Positions 26,096 through 34,415 of a DNA stretch of 64,000 nt are shown piece after piece. A program made the translations under genes and the position numbers. The stretch is from JAZKHT01 sp040385245 (GTDB taxonomy: Bacteria > Pseudomonadota > Alphaproteobacteria > Rhodobacterales > Rhodobacteraceae). The stretch is from positions 116,069 through 180,068 of the forward strand of contig JAZKHT010000006.1 of the NCBI GenBank assembly GCA_040385245.1, in the 5' to 3' direction. The notes under the pieces were generated by a model. The model made no database searches. It had not been told where the DNA came from and worked only from the letters and a program-made list of their open reading frames with translations. Positions within the stretch are counted from its first letter, which is position 1. Every line of letters starts with the position of its first letter.

Positions 26096-26823
26096 GGCTG
26101 AGCGCCCCCTTGCGGATCAGCGGGTGCGGGCGGATCACCGACCGCAGGCGTCGCCCGGTCATGACCGGCGGGGGACAGGGCCAGCATCCGTTCGGCCAGA
26201 CCGGCCAGAAACCTGGCCTTTTCACCCTCAGCGCCGCGCAGGTCCGGGCTGATCGGCGGGCCAAAGGTCAAGGTGCAGATCAGCGGCACGGGGATCACCT
26301 CGCCCCGCGGCAGGACGCCGTTCAGGTTTTCGATCCAGACCGGCACGATTTCCAGATCGGGGCGGGACCGGGCCAGGTGATAGATGCCCGATTTCAGCGG
26401 TAAAAGCGGCACCTCGCCTTCGTTGCGCCGGCCTTCGGGGAACAGGATCAACGAAAAGCCTGCATCAATTGCCGCCGTCATCTGCGCCACCGGGTCTTCG
26501 GTGCGGTCTTCGGGATTTCGTTCGATCAGGACTGCGTTGAACACGCCCTTGCCGATGAACCGGCGCAACGGGGATTTCAGCCAGTAATCCGCCGCAGCCA
26601 CGGGCCGCACCCGCCGACGCTCCCGGCGCGACAGGCAGGCCCAGATCAGAACGGTGTCAGCGTTGCTGGTATGGTTCGCGATATAGATGCGCGGGGTCGC
26701 GCCCAAGGGCGGACACAACCGCACCACGCGCGGGGCCGCAACGGCATGGGCGATGCCCGTCAGCACAGCACCCGCCGCAGTCTGGGCGATGCGCCCAAGG
26801 GAGGACCTGATGTCGATGGCCAT
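26092..26823 (-). CDS. 1-acyl-glycerol-3-phosphate acyltransferase family protein
   Basis: This is a PlsC-like acyltransferase that adds a fatty acyl chain to lysophosphatidate or a related acceptor. Motif I is NHTSNAD (the H-x4-D pair) and motif III is FPEGRRN. Length is 243 residues. It heads the string plsC-cdsA-CDP-alcohol transferase, with an ATGA overlap into the second gene, which makes one biosynthetic unit for a phospholipid plausible. dusA is divergent, 132 bases away. Confidence 0.88.
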   Translation of the reverse strand: MAIDIRSSLGRIAQTAAGAVLTGIAHAVAAPRVVRLCPPLGATPRIYIANHTSNADTVLIWACLSRRERRRVRPVAAADYWLKSPLRRFIGKGVFNAVLIERNPEDRTEDPVAQMTAAIDAGFSLILFPEGRRNEGEVPLLPLKSGIYHLARSRPDLEIVPVWIENLNGVLPRGEVIPVPLICTLTFGPPISPDLRGAEGEKARFLAGLAERMLALSPAGHDRATPAVGDPPAPADPQGGAQP

Positions 26824-26955
26824 GTCAGCCCTTTCGGATCATGTGCCTATGGGTGAATTCTTCTGCGGCGCAATGCAAGCCTGTTCGCGGGGGGCAGTGG
26901 AAAGACGCGGCCAGAGTTGTTAAAGACGGCAGACACCTTGCAGGAAACTGGCGGA

Positions 26956-27975
26956 ATGGACCTGATGGAAAACCCGGAAAGACAAGGACATTCCCTCGTC
27001 CGCGCCGCCGCCCGCCTGTCCGTCGCCCCGATGATGGACTGGACCGACCGGCATTGCCGTGTCTTTCACCGGCTGATGACGCGGCGCGCGATGCTGTATA
27101 CCGAGATGGTGACCGCCCCCGCCATCGTGCATGGCCCCTTTGAACGCTTGCTTGCCTATTCGGACGTGGAACATCCCGTTGCCCTGCAGCTCGGCGGATC
27201 GGACCCGGCCGCCTTGCGCACCGCCGTGCGCAAGGCGGCCCCTTTTGGCTATGACGAGATCAACCTGAACGTCGGCTGCCCGTCAGACCGGGTACAGTCA
27301 GGCTGTTTCGGCGCGGTGCTGATGGAGCGCCCCACCCTGGTGGCCGATTGCGTGGCCGCGATGATGGAGGCGTCGCCGGTGCCGGTCACCGTCAAATGCC
27401 GCATCGGGGTCGATGACCAAGACCCGCAGGTGGCGCTGCCCGATTTCATCGAAAAGGTCGCCGCCGCCGGGGTTACGCATTTCATCATCCACGCGCGCAA
27501 GGCATGGTTGCAGGGCCTGTCCCCCAAGGAAAACCGCGAGGTGCCGCCGCTTGACCACGATCTGGTGGTGCGGATCAAGGCGGCCTATCCGCAGTTGACC
27601 ATCTGTATCAATGGCGGGATCACCAGCCTTGAACAGGCGCGCGGCTTTCTGGCGGCGGGTCTGGACGGGGTGATGTTGGGGCGTGCCGCGTATCACGATC
27701 CGGGCACTGCGCTGATCGGGGCCGATGCGCTGTGGGGCGATCCGCCCGGGCGCGATGCCTTTGCGGTGGTCGAGGCGATGAAGCCCTACATCGCCGCCCA
27801 TCTGGCCAGCGGCGGGCGGCTGCACCAGATCAGTCGCCACATGCTGGGTCTGTTCCACGGTCGCCCCGGTGCGCGGGGCTGGCGGCGGGTGCTGTCCGAA
27901 GGCGCGTCCCGCCCCGGCGCAGGTCTGGCGCTGCTCGATGCGGCGCTGGCCGAGGTGCAGCAGGCCGCCGCCTGA
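26956..27975 (+). CDS. dusA: tRNA-dihydrouridine synthase A
   Basis: DusA reduces uridines in the D-loop of tRNA using FMN and NADPH. The protein begins its barrel with SVAPMMDWTDRHCR, has NVGCPSDRVQSGCFG with C108 as the general acid, and KCRIGVDD. I chose ATG 26956 (339 residues). The ATG at 26965 and a TTG at 26917 are alternatives that change only the first few residues. It converges with the MFS gene with only four bases between stop codons. Confidence 0.92.
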   Translation: MDLMENPERQGHSLVRAAARLSVAPMMDWTDRHCRVFHRLMTRRAMLYTEMVTAPAIVHGPFERLLAYSDVEHPVALQLGGSDPAALRTAVRKAAPFGYDEINLNVGCPSDRVQSGCFGAVLMERPTLVADCVAAMMEASPVPVTVKCRIGVDDQDPQVALPDFIEKVAAAGVTHFIIHARKAWLQGLSPKENREVPPLDHDLVVRIKAAYPQLTICINGGITSLEQARGFLAAGLDGVMLGRAAYHDPGTALIGADALWGDPPGRDAFAVVEAMKPYIAAHLASGGRLHQISRHMLGLFHGRPGARGWRRVLSEGASRPGAGLALLDAALAEVQQAAA

Positions 27976-27979
27976 AGGG

Positions 27980-29179
27980 TCAGGCCAGACCGCGGGCGCT
28001 GCGCGGTCCGGGCAGGGCGACGCGGCTCAGGGTGAAGGCCAAGACGCCGCACATCGCGATTGCCCCCAGCATCGGCGTGGCGCTGCCGTCAAAGAACGGG
28101 CCCGCGGCTGCGATCATCGCACCCCCCGCCAGCATCTGCATCGTGCCGCCAAGCGACGAGGCAAGCCCAGCGATATCGCCGTGTTCATCCAACGCCATCA
28201 CCATCGTCGTGGGGATGACAAGGCCAAGAAACGCGTTTGCCACGAACAGCCCCGCGATGCAGGTGAACAATCCCACCAGTCCCGCCAGCGACAGCGCGAA
28301 CAGCGCGACCGTGGTGATCGCAAACCCGGTGGCGGCCACGGCCATCACCCGGCGCGCGCCGAACCGTTGCCCCAACCCGCCCGCCATCTGGCTGGCGGCA
28401 AAGAACCCGATCGCATTCACCGCGAAGGCCAGCGAAAACCCGGTCGGCGACAGGCCGAAGCTTTGCGTGTAGACAAAGCTGGCCGAGGCGATGAAGACGA
28501 AAAAGCTGGCCATGCCAAAGCCGCCCAGAAATGTCAGCCCCATGAAGACCCGGTCGGTCAGAAGCCGCGCCGCCCCCTGCCGCATGGCCGCCAGATCAAA
28601 GGGCTGGCGGTTCTGGGGTGCAAGGGTTTCGGGCTGGGCAAAGGTCAGCATGGCAAGGCTGAACAGGCTTGCCACCAGCAATGCGCCAAAGATCCAGCGC
28701 CACGAGGCGACGGCCATCAGCCCCGATCCGGCCAGTGGCGCCAGCATAGGCGAGACAGAGATCACCAGCATCATCGCCGCCATCAACCGCGTGGCCGCAT
28801 GGCCGGTGTACATGTCGCGGATGATCGCGCGCGGCACCACCATCAGCGCAGCGCCGCCCAGGCCCTGCACCGCGCGGCCCACCGTCAGCCAGCCGACCGA
28901 AGGCGCAAAGGTGCAGATCACCGACCCGATCAGGAACACGGCGATTCCGGCATACAGCGGCGGCTTGCGGCCCGCCTGATCGGCCCAGGGGCCATAGATC
29001 AGTTGCGCAAGGCCGAAGGCGATGAAATAGGCGGTGATCGTGCCCTGCATCCCCTGCACGGTCGTGCCAAGGTCGGCACCGATGTCGGGCATGGCGGGCA
29101 GATACATGTCGATGGCAAAGGGGCCGATGCAGGACAATAGCCCCAGCACAAGGGCGGGGCGCAGGATGCGGTCAGTCAT
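27980..29179 (-). CDS. Bcr/CflA-type multidrug MFS transporter
   Basis: This is a 12-helix major facilitator exporter of 399 residues. The first helix region reads IGPFAIDMYLPAMP, typical of the Bcr/CflA group that includes chloramphenicol and bicyclomycin exporters, and the loop DQAGRKPPL marks the MFS signature. The start at 29179 was chosen because the upstream extension has no membrane character. A PhyH-like oxygenase gene is divergent, 134 bases away. Real substrates cannot be told from sequence. Confidence 0.9.
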   Translation of the reverse strand: MTDRILRPALVLGLLSCIGPFAIDMYLPAMPDIGADLGTTVQGMQGTITAYFIAFGLAQLIYGPWADQAGRKPPLYAGIAVFLIGSVICTFAPSVGWLTVGRAVQGLGGAALMVVPRAIIRDMYTGHAATRLMAAMMLVISVSPMLAPLAGSGLMAVASWRWIFGALLVASLFSLAMLTFAQPETLAPQNRQPFDLAAMRQGAARLLTDRVFMGLTFLGGFGMASFFVFIASASFVYTQSFGLSPTGFSLAFAVNAIGFFAASQMAGGLGQRFGARRVMAVAATGFAITTVALFALSLAGLVGLFTCIAGLFVANAFLGLVIPTTMVMALDEHGDIAGLASSLGGTMQMLAGGAMIAAAGPFFDGSATPMLGAIAMCGVLAFTLSRVALPGPRSARGLA

Positions 29180-29313
29180 GGCAGAAACCTTGTGCAACGA
29201 ATGTGTCAAATGATGCGGATCACATATCGCTTTGACGGGTCGGACACCAGTGGCGGTCTGGTCCATCGGCAAAAGCCGGGGTATCGGTTGCGGACCGCGC
29301 AAGGAAACAGGTT

Positions 29314-30093
29314 ATGCCCGACCACCAGTCCGCATCGATGACATCCGACAGCGCAGGCTGGGCCCGTCTGTCGCATCCCGCCATCGCCGCTTGGGCCGCT
29401 GCGGCGCAGGAACCTGCGACGGTGGGAATCGCCGGGCAAGACTGGCGCTGCGGGGGGACGTGGTGCGTGGGGCTTGATGCCCTGCCCAACGCGGACTATG
29501 GATCGGTGGCAGGGGTGCCTCTGCCGTGGGATGTGCTGGGCGCGCATCTGGGGATTGCCCCCATGTCGTTGCACCGGGCGCAGGTGTCTGTGGTGCGTCC
29601 GGGCTATCCGCAGCCATCGGCGGACGAGACGTCAGCCGCCTTCGGCTATCGCTTGAACCGGGATGCCGCGCATCTGGACGGGCTGTTGCCCGTGGGACCC
29701 GACCGCCGCCGCATGGTGAAAGAGCCGCATGCCTGGATCCTTGGCCTGCCGCTGAATGTCTGCACGGCAGACGCCGCCCCCTTGGTTGTGTGGGAGGGAA
29801 GCCACGCGGTGATGCGCGCGGCGCTGTTGTCGGTTCTGTCGCAGCACGCCCCCGGCGATTGGGGAAATGTCGACATCACCGACGCCTACATTGCCGCCCG
29901 ACGCAGCGTGTTTGACACCTGCCGCAGGGTGGAACTGCCCGCCACCCCCGGCGAGGCGGTGCTGCTGCACCGCCTGACGCTGCACGGCGTGGCCCCGTGG
30001 GCGTCCCGCGCGCATGCCCCCGCTCCGGGCCGGATGATCGCCTATTTCCGCCCGGTGATGGCCTCTGTCGCGGACTGGCTGCTGGCCCCCTGA
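29314..30093 (+). CDS. Phytanoyl-CoA dioxygenase (PhyH)-like protein
   Basis: The 259-residue protein fits an Fe(II)/2-oxoglutarate oxygenase. H120 and D122 (in AHLDG) form the H-x-D iron ligands, H224 in LTLHGVAPW is the likely third ligand, and R240 in PGRMIAYFRP is placed to bind 2-oxoglutarate. The order and spacing match the PhyH double-stranded beta helix. The substrate is unknown. The neighbouring divergent exporter could handle a related compound, but that is only a guess from position. No other biosynthetic genes are close. Confidence 0.65.
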   Translation: MPDHQSASMTSDSAGWARLSHPAIAAWAAAAQEPATVGIAGQDWRCGGTWCVGLDALPNADYGSVAGVPLPWDVLGAHLGIAPMSLHRAQVSVVRPGYPQPSADETSAAFGYRLNRDAAHLDGLLPVGPDRRRMVKEPHAWILGLPLNVCTADAAPLVVWEGSHAVMRAALLSVLSQHAPGDWGNVDITDAYIAARRSVFDTCRRVELPATPGEAVLLHRLTLHGVAPWASRAHAPAPGRMIAYFRPVMASVADWLLAP

Positions 30094-30123
30094 CACGACT
30101 TTTCTGCGAAAAGTCAGGGTGTC
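30092..30123 (+). terminator. Hairpin after the PhyH-like gene
   Basis: GACTTTTC at 30097-30104 and GAAAAGTC at 30108-30115 make a perfect 8-bp stem. A second pair, GACAC and GTGTC, extends it with a three-base bulge. There is no T-run after it, so it is a probable but not certain terminator. Confidence 0.5.
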
Positions 30124-30313
30124 TGATCCCTTGCATCGCCGGTTGGCAGGTCGGATCGAGTATTTAGTCGAAGGAAAAGCACCCCGGCAACACAGATGAA
30201 ATCAGGCCCGGATGGTGCTATAAGATTTGAGTCGATCAGGTCTGCTGATATGCAATACCGCGCAAGGCCAACTTGCGCCAATCCTGTGTCCGCTTTGCCA
30301 AGGGGAGGAAGGC

Positions 30314-30616
30314 ATGACTGCGATGAACATCGTCCGTATGCGCACGAAACCCGGCCACGAGCAGGCCTATCTCGACCTGCATCGCAACAGGCCCCTGTCC
30401 GACATGGCGGGCCTGACCGCATTGCGCATCGTCAAGACCGGCGCGAACGAATACGTCTTTGTCGGCGAATGGACCAGCATGGACGCGCTTGCCGCCGCAC
30501 GGCCCGCGATGATCGCGACGCTGGATCAGTTCCGCGACAGTCTGGAAGTGCTTGGTCCCGACATTGGCGTGACCGAACCGAGATCAGGCGAGGTGGTGGT
30601 AAGCCGCGCACTGTGA
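30314..30616 (+). CDS. Small ABM-like (dimeric alpha-beta barrel) protein
   Basis: A 100-residue protein starts at ATG 30314 behind a near-perfect GGGAGGAAGG ribosome site. The beginning (MNIVRMRTKPGHEQAYLDLH) and the later VFVGEWTSMDAL fit the antibiotic-biosynthesis-monooxygenase-like ferredoxin fold, whose members include monooxygenases and simple stress proteins. The function is not assigned. About 220 bases of non-coding sequence precede it. Confidence 0.7.
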   Translation: MTAMNIVRMRTKPGHEQAYLDLHRNRPLSDMAGLTALRIVKTGANEYVFVGEWTSMDALAAARPAMIATLDQFRDSLEVLGPDIGVTEPRSGEVVVSRAL

Positions 30617-30626
30617 CGCAGCAGCC

Positions 30627-30866
30627 CTAGCGATCCAGACGTCCCATCCGGCCGCCCCGGCGCTTTATCAGGCGCGGGGCGCGGGCGGGCAGGTCTGCCA
30701 TGATGGAGGCCCGGTCCTCGTGCGTCATCCGCGACCAGCCCGAGATTTCCTCGATCGTGCGAAAGCAGCCGACGCAGATGCGTTCTTCGGGGTGGACGAC
30801 GCACAGCTTGACGCAAGGCGACTGAACCTCGTCGCGTTGCCAGATGTCGTCTTTCACGTCACGCAT
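30627..30866 (-). CDS. DUF1289 protein
   Basis: This is a 79-residue protein with four cysteines, C18, C22, C31 and C34, in the pattern C-x3-C-x8-C-x2-C of the DUF1289 family. It probably binds metal or an iron-sulfur cluster, but the role is unknown. Its start overlaps the end of ruvX by eight bases, so it is the last gene of a ccmI-ruvX-DUF1289 unit. Confidence 0.85.
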   Translation of the reverse strand: MRDVKDDIWQRDEVQSPCVKLCVVHPEERICVGCFRTIEEISGWSRMTHEDRASIMADLPARAPRLIKRRGGRMGRLDR

Positions 30867-31335
30867 TCCTTGCCATATGGCCCATCCGGTCGAGGGCCCC
30901 CTGCAAGATATAACCCGCCGCGACCTGATCAATCACCTCTTTGCGACGTTTTCGCGACGTATCCGCCTCGATCAGTGCCCTTTCTGCCGCAACGGTGGAC
31001 AGACGTTCGTCCCAGAAGGTGATCGGCAGGTCGGTCAGCCGCAACAGGTTGCGGGCAAAGGCGCGGGTGGCCTGTGCGCGCGGGCCTTCGGAGCCGTCCA
31101 TGTTGCGGGGCAGGCCAAGGATGATGCCGGCAATCGCACGGTCCTTGCAAAGGGCCAGCAGGCGGTTGGCGTCATCGGTGAACTTGATGCGGCGGATCAC
31201 TTCTATCGGGGTCGCCACCCCCCGGCGCAGGTCGGAAACGGCGACGCCGATGGTCTTTTCGCCAAAGTCGAGGCCCACAATCGCCCGCCCCGGTGGCAGC
31301 AGGGGAACAAAATCTTCGACGGTATCGACGATCAT
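30859..31335 (-). CDS. ruvX: Putative Holliday junction resolvase / pre-16S rRNA nuclease YqgF
   Basis: YqgF proteins have an RNase H fold and finish the 5' end of 16S rRNA. The 158-residue protein starts near the catalytic motif GLDFGEKTIGVAVSD at 21-35 and ends with the DERLSTVAAERAL and DQVAAGYILQ motifs. The start at 31335 overlaps the ccmI stop by four bases. A longer frame from 31482 is not supported. Confidence 0.93.
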   Translation of the reverse strand: MIVDTVEDFVPLLPPGRAIVGLDFGEKTIGVAVSDLRRGVATPIEVIRRIKFTDDANRLLALCKDRAIAGIILGLPRNMDGSEGPRAQATRAFARNLLRLTDLPITFWDERLSTVAAERALIEADTSRKRRKEVIDQVAAGYILQGALDRMGHMARNA

Positions 31336-32561
31336 TCCGCCACCCCGGCGGCAAGCGCCGCTTCTTTCAGGAACCCCAAGGCCGAGGCTTGCCCGGCAAA
31401 GCGGGTCTGCGCCTCGGCGTAAATGGTCTTTGCCTCGTCCTTGCGGTTCAGGACGGACAGCGACGAAATCAGCCGGGCCCAATCTTCAACCTCGCCGCCT
31501 TCGGTGGCAAGGCGGTCGGACAGTTGCGCGACCATGCCTTCGATCATCGCCTGACGGTCGGCATCCGACATGTCGGCCGCAGCGGCAATGTCATCGGCGC
31601 CGGGACCGGGGGCCGTTTTCGCCGCGTCGGGCAACGTATAGTTGATCCCGGCGCGCTGGGCGACCTCTTCGATCCGGTCGCGGATCGGGGCGATCCACGG
31701 CGCATCGGCGGGCCCTTCGTCCAGCAGCGGTGCCCACAGCGCAAAGGTGCGGTCGAACCGGTCGTTCTGGGCGAACATCTCGCCCGAGTAGAACCGGGCT
31801 GCCGCGTTTGCGGGGTCACGCTCCAACGCGCGGACCAGCGCCTCTTCGGCCTGCGGAGAGACGTAGCCGCCTGCCGCCATGATCATCAGTTCGGCTAGCG
31901 TGGCGAAATCTTCGGCGGTGGCCGCATCGCCCTTGACGCGGATCACCCCGTCTTGCGCGGCACGGGCGGCGGGCAGGTTGCCAAGTGCCGCCTCGTTCCG
32001 GGCCAGCAGTTCCAACCCGCGCAGATCGTCGGGGCGCTGGGCAACGGTGGCGCGCAGCTTGTCCATAAGATCGGCAAAGGCAGGATCGACGCCTGTCAGG
32101 GCGGGGGCGGGGGGCACCAGCGCCTCGGCCTGCGCCTGATCGGGGCGGTTGGCGCGGCGGTCTTCGGCGGCGGCAAGACGCGCTTTCAGCGGCAGGTCGG
32201 GATATCCCGGCGCACCAAGGCGCAAATAGCCCCAGAAAGCCCCGGCCAGCAGCACAAGGATCAGCGCCGCCGCCAGCCCAAGACCGCCCCGCCAGGCGGC
32301 ACCGGTGCCCGCCTGTGCCGCACGGTCCGCCTCCAGCAAACGGCGCGAGATTTCGGTGCGCAGGCGTCCCGCCTCGTCCGGGCCAAGGGTGCCGCGCGCG
32401 ACATCCCGGTCGATTTCCGACAATTGGTCGCGGTAGACCCGCATGTCGAATTCCGCCGCTGACCGCACATCGCCCCGCGCCCGGCGCAGCGTCTGCACAA
32501 AGATTGCGGCCACCGCCGCCCCCATCGTGCCCGCGGCAAGCCAGAACTGCCAGTTTTCCAT
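31332..32561 (-). CDS. ccmI: Cytochrome c biogenesis protein CcmI
   Basis: CcmI holds apocytochrome c for the heme ligation complex in the periplasm. The protein starts MENWQFWLAAG with a first membrane helix, has a cytoplasmic loop with leucine-zipper character, a second helix (LAAALILVLLAGAFWGYL) and a periplasmic TPR domain. Length is 409 residues. The longer frame upstream is only antisense to soxB. The other ccm genes lie 22 kb away at 53.0-55.8 kb. ccmE, ccmF and ccmH are not in this window. Confidence 0.92.
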   Translation of the reverse strand: MENWQFWLAAGTMGAAVAAIFVQTLRRARGDVRSAAEFDMRVYRDQLSEIDRDVARGTLGPDEAGRLRTEISRRLLEADRAAQAGTGAAWRGGLGLAAALILVLLAGAFWGYLRLGAPGYPDLPLKARLAAAEDRRANRPDQAQAEALVPPAPALTGVDPAFADLMDKLRATVAQRPDDLRGLELLARNEAALGNLPAARAAQDGVIRVKGDAATAEDFATLAELMIMAAGGYVSPQAEEALVRALERDPANAAARFYSGEMFAQNDRFDRTFALWAPLLDEGPADAPWIAPIRDRIEEVAQRAGINYTLPDAAKTAPGPGADDIAAAADMSDADRQAMIEGMVAQLSDRLATEGGEVEDWARLISSLSVLNRKDEAKTIYAEAQTRFAGQASALGFLKEAALAAGVAE

Positions 32562-32702
32562 GCGCCTTGCCCCTTGCGTCGTGTTTGCCCCATGTAATGC
32601 GTCAGGCGTCCGGGCAAAAGCCTTTAACGCAGGCGTGACTTGGGCAACGGGTCGCAGGGGGTGGTACAGGGGCCGAATTTGGCCATGTCGCATTTTTACC
32701 GA

Positions 32703-32730
32703 TTGTGCCGCTTGGGGGTGCCGATATAGG
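32703..32730 (+). promoter_or_regulatory. Possible sigma-70 promoter of the sox operon
   Basis: TTGTGC at 32703-32708 and TATAGG at 32725-32730 are spaced by 16 bases and lie 50 bases before soxB. Confidence 0.3.
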
Positions 32731-32780
32731 CCACACCTGATCCAGAAGAACGCTATGCCGCGCGCCACGGGAGTTTCGCC

Positions 32781-34028
32781 ATGAAACGCTATTCGGTCTT
32801 TGCCATCGCCCGAGAGGCGCTGAACTATCATCAGGGGTGGGAGCGGGCCTGGGCCTCGCCCAGCCCGAAGGCGGTCTATGACGCCATCATCATCGGGGCG
32901 GGGGGGCATGGTTTGGCGACGGCCTATTATCTGGGCAAGAACCACGGCATCACCAATGTCGCCATCATCGAAAAGGGCTGGCTTGGCGGCGGCAATACCG
33001 GCCGCAACACCACGATCATCCGGTCGAACTATTTGCAGGACCCGTCGGCGGCAATCTACGAAAAGGCCCGCAGTCTGTACGAGACGATGTCGCAGGATCT
33101 GAACTACAACGTCATGTTCTCGCCGCGTGGCGTGATGATGCTGGCGCAAACCCACCACGAGGTGCGGGGCTATCTGCGCACCGCCCATGCCAACAGCCTG
33201 CAAGGGGTGGTGACCGAATTCATCACGCCCCAGCGGGTCAAGGAATTGTGCCCAATCATGAACATCGACGGACCGCGCTATCCGGTGCTGGGCGCGCTGT
33301 GGCAGGCGCGCGGTGGCACCGGGCGGCATGATGCGGTCGCTTGGGCCTATGCGCGGGCCTGTTCGGCCATGGGGATGCACATCATCCAGCAATGCGAGGT
33401 CAAGGGTGTCCGGTCCGAAGGCGGGCAGGTCGTGGGCGTCGAAACCACCAAGGGCTACATCGGCACGAAAAAGCTGGGCATCGTCGTGGCGGGCCATTCG
33501 GGACAGGTGGCCGAAATGGCAGGCTTCCGTCTGCCGGTCGAGGCTGTGGCCCTGCAGGCACTGGTGTCCGAACCGATCAAGCCTGCGATGGATGTGGTCG
33601 TGATGGCCAACACGGTGCATGGCTACATGAGTCAGTCCGACAAAGGCGAGATGGTCATCGGCGGCGGCACCGACGGCTTCAACAATTATACCCAGCGCGG
33701 GTCGTTCCAGCACATCGAGGAAACGCTGCGCGCACTGATCGAAACCTTCCCGATGCTGTCACGGCTGAAGATGCTGCGCCAATGGGGCGGGATCGTCGAC
33801 ATGACGGGCGACCGTTCGCCCATCATCTCGAAAACTCCGCTGGGCAATACGTTCATCAACTGCGGCTGGGGTACGGGCGGGTTCAAGGCGATCCCCGGAT
33901 CGGGTTGGGCGATGGCCGACCTGATGGCCAAGGGCGAACCGGGGCCGCTGGCGCAGGCCTTCGACATGTGGCGCTTCAAAGAGGGGCGGTTCATTGATGA
34001 ATCCGTCGCCGCCGGGGTGGCCCATTGA
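32781..34028 (+). CDS. soxB: Sarcosine oxidase subunit beta
   Basis: This is the subunit of heterotetrameric sarcosine oxidase that binds FAD and covalent FMN and oxidises sarcosine to glycine. The 415-residue protein has the dinucleotide motif IIGAGGHGLAT and the GGGNTGRNTTIIRSNY segment of the family. It is the first gene of soxBDAG. Sarcosine comes from choline and glycine betaine breakdown in this bacterial group, which is general knowledge and not shown here. Confidence 0.96.
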   Translation: MKRYSVFAIAREALNYHQGWERAWASPSPKAVYDAIIIGAGGHGLATAYYLGKNHGITNVAIIEKGWLGGGNTGRNTTIIRSNYLQDPSAAIYEKARSLYETMSQDLNYNVMFSPRGVMMLAQTHHEVRGYLRTAHANSLQGVVTEFITPQRVKELCPIMNIDGPRYPVLGALWQARGGTGRHDAVAWAYARACSAMGMHIIQQCEVKGVRSEGGQVVGVETTKGYIGTKKLGIVVAGHSGQVAEMAGFRLPVEAVALQALVSEPIKPAMDVVVMANTVHGYMSQSDKGEMVIGGGTDGFNNYTQRGSFQHIEETLRALIETFPMLSRLKMLRQWGGIVDMTGDRSPIISKTPLGNTFINCGWGTGGFKAIPGSGWAMADLMAKGEPGPLAQAFDMWRFKEGRFIDESVAAGVAH

Positions 34029-34091
34029 TGCGCGCGGGTATGACTGGAAATTTTCGGAAGAAAATGTTTCTGACCGGAAAGGGATGCGAAA

Positions 34092-34415
34092 ATGCTGCTG
34101 TTTGAATGCCCCTATTGCGGCGTAAAGGCCGAGGAAACCGAGCTTTCTCCCGGCTACGAGGCGCATCTGAAACGCTATGGCCCCGGATCGTCTGATGATG
34201 AGTTCGAGGCCTATATGTTCGCGCGCAAGAACCCCAAGGGCGTGCATTTCGAACGCTGGCGCCATGCCTATGGTTGCGGCAAGTGGTTTCTGGCCGCGCG
34301 CTGCACCGCCACGCTAGAGGTGTTCGGGACGTACCCCGCGCAATCCTCCGAACCGCCCGCCGATCTGATCGAAAAGATCAAGGCGAAACGTCCCGACTGG
34401 AAGGGCTATTCATGA
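34092..34415 (+). CDS. soxD: Sarcosine oxidase subunit delta
   Basis: SoxD is the small zinc-binding subunit. The 107-residue protein has C6, C9, H58 and C62 (CPYC and H-x3-C) as likely zinc ligands, matching known structures. Its last four bases overlap the soxA start. Confidence 0.95.
   Translation: MLLFECPYCGVKAEETELSPGYEAHLKRYGPGSSDDEFEAYMFARKNPKGVHFERWRHAYGCGKWFLAARCTATLEVFGTYPAQSSEPPADLIEKIKAKRPDWKGYS

Noticed and set aside
34274..34412. A longer start of soxA inside soxD
   Set aside because: It would read through soxD in another frame and has no ribosome site. The ATG at 34412 matches the family start and overlaps soxD by four bases.
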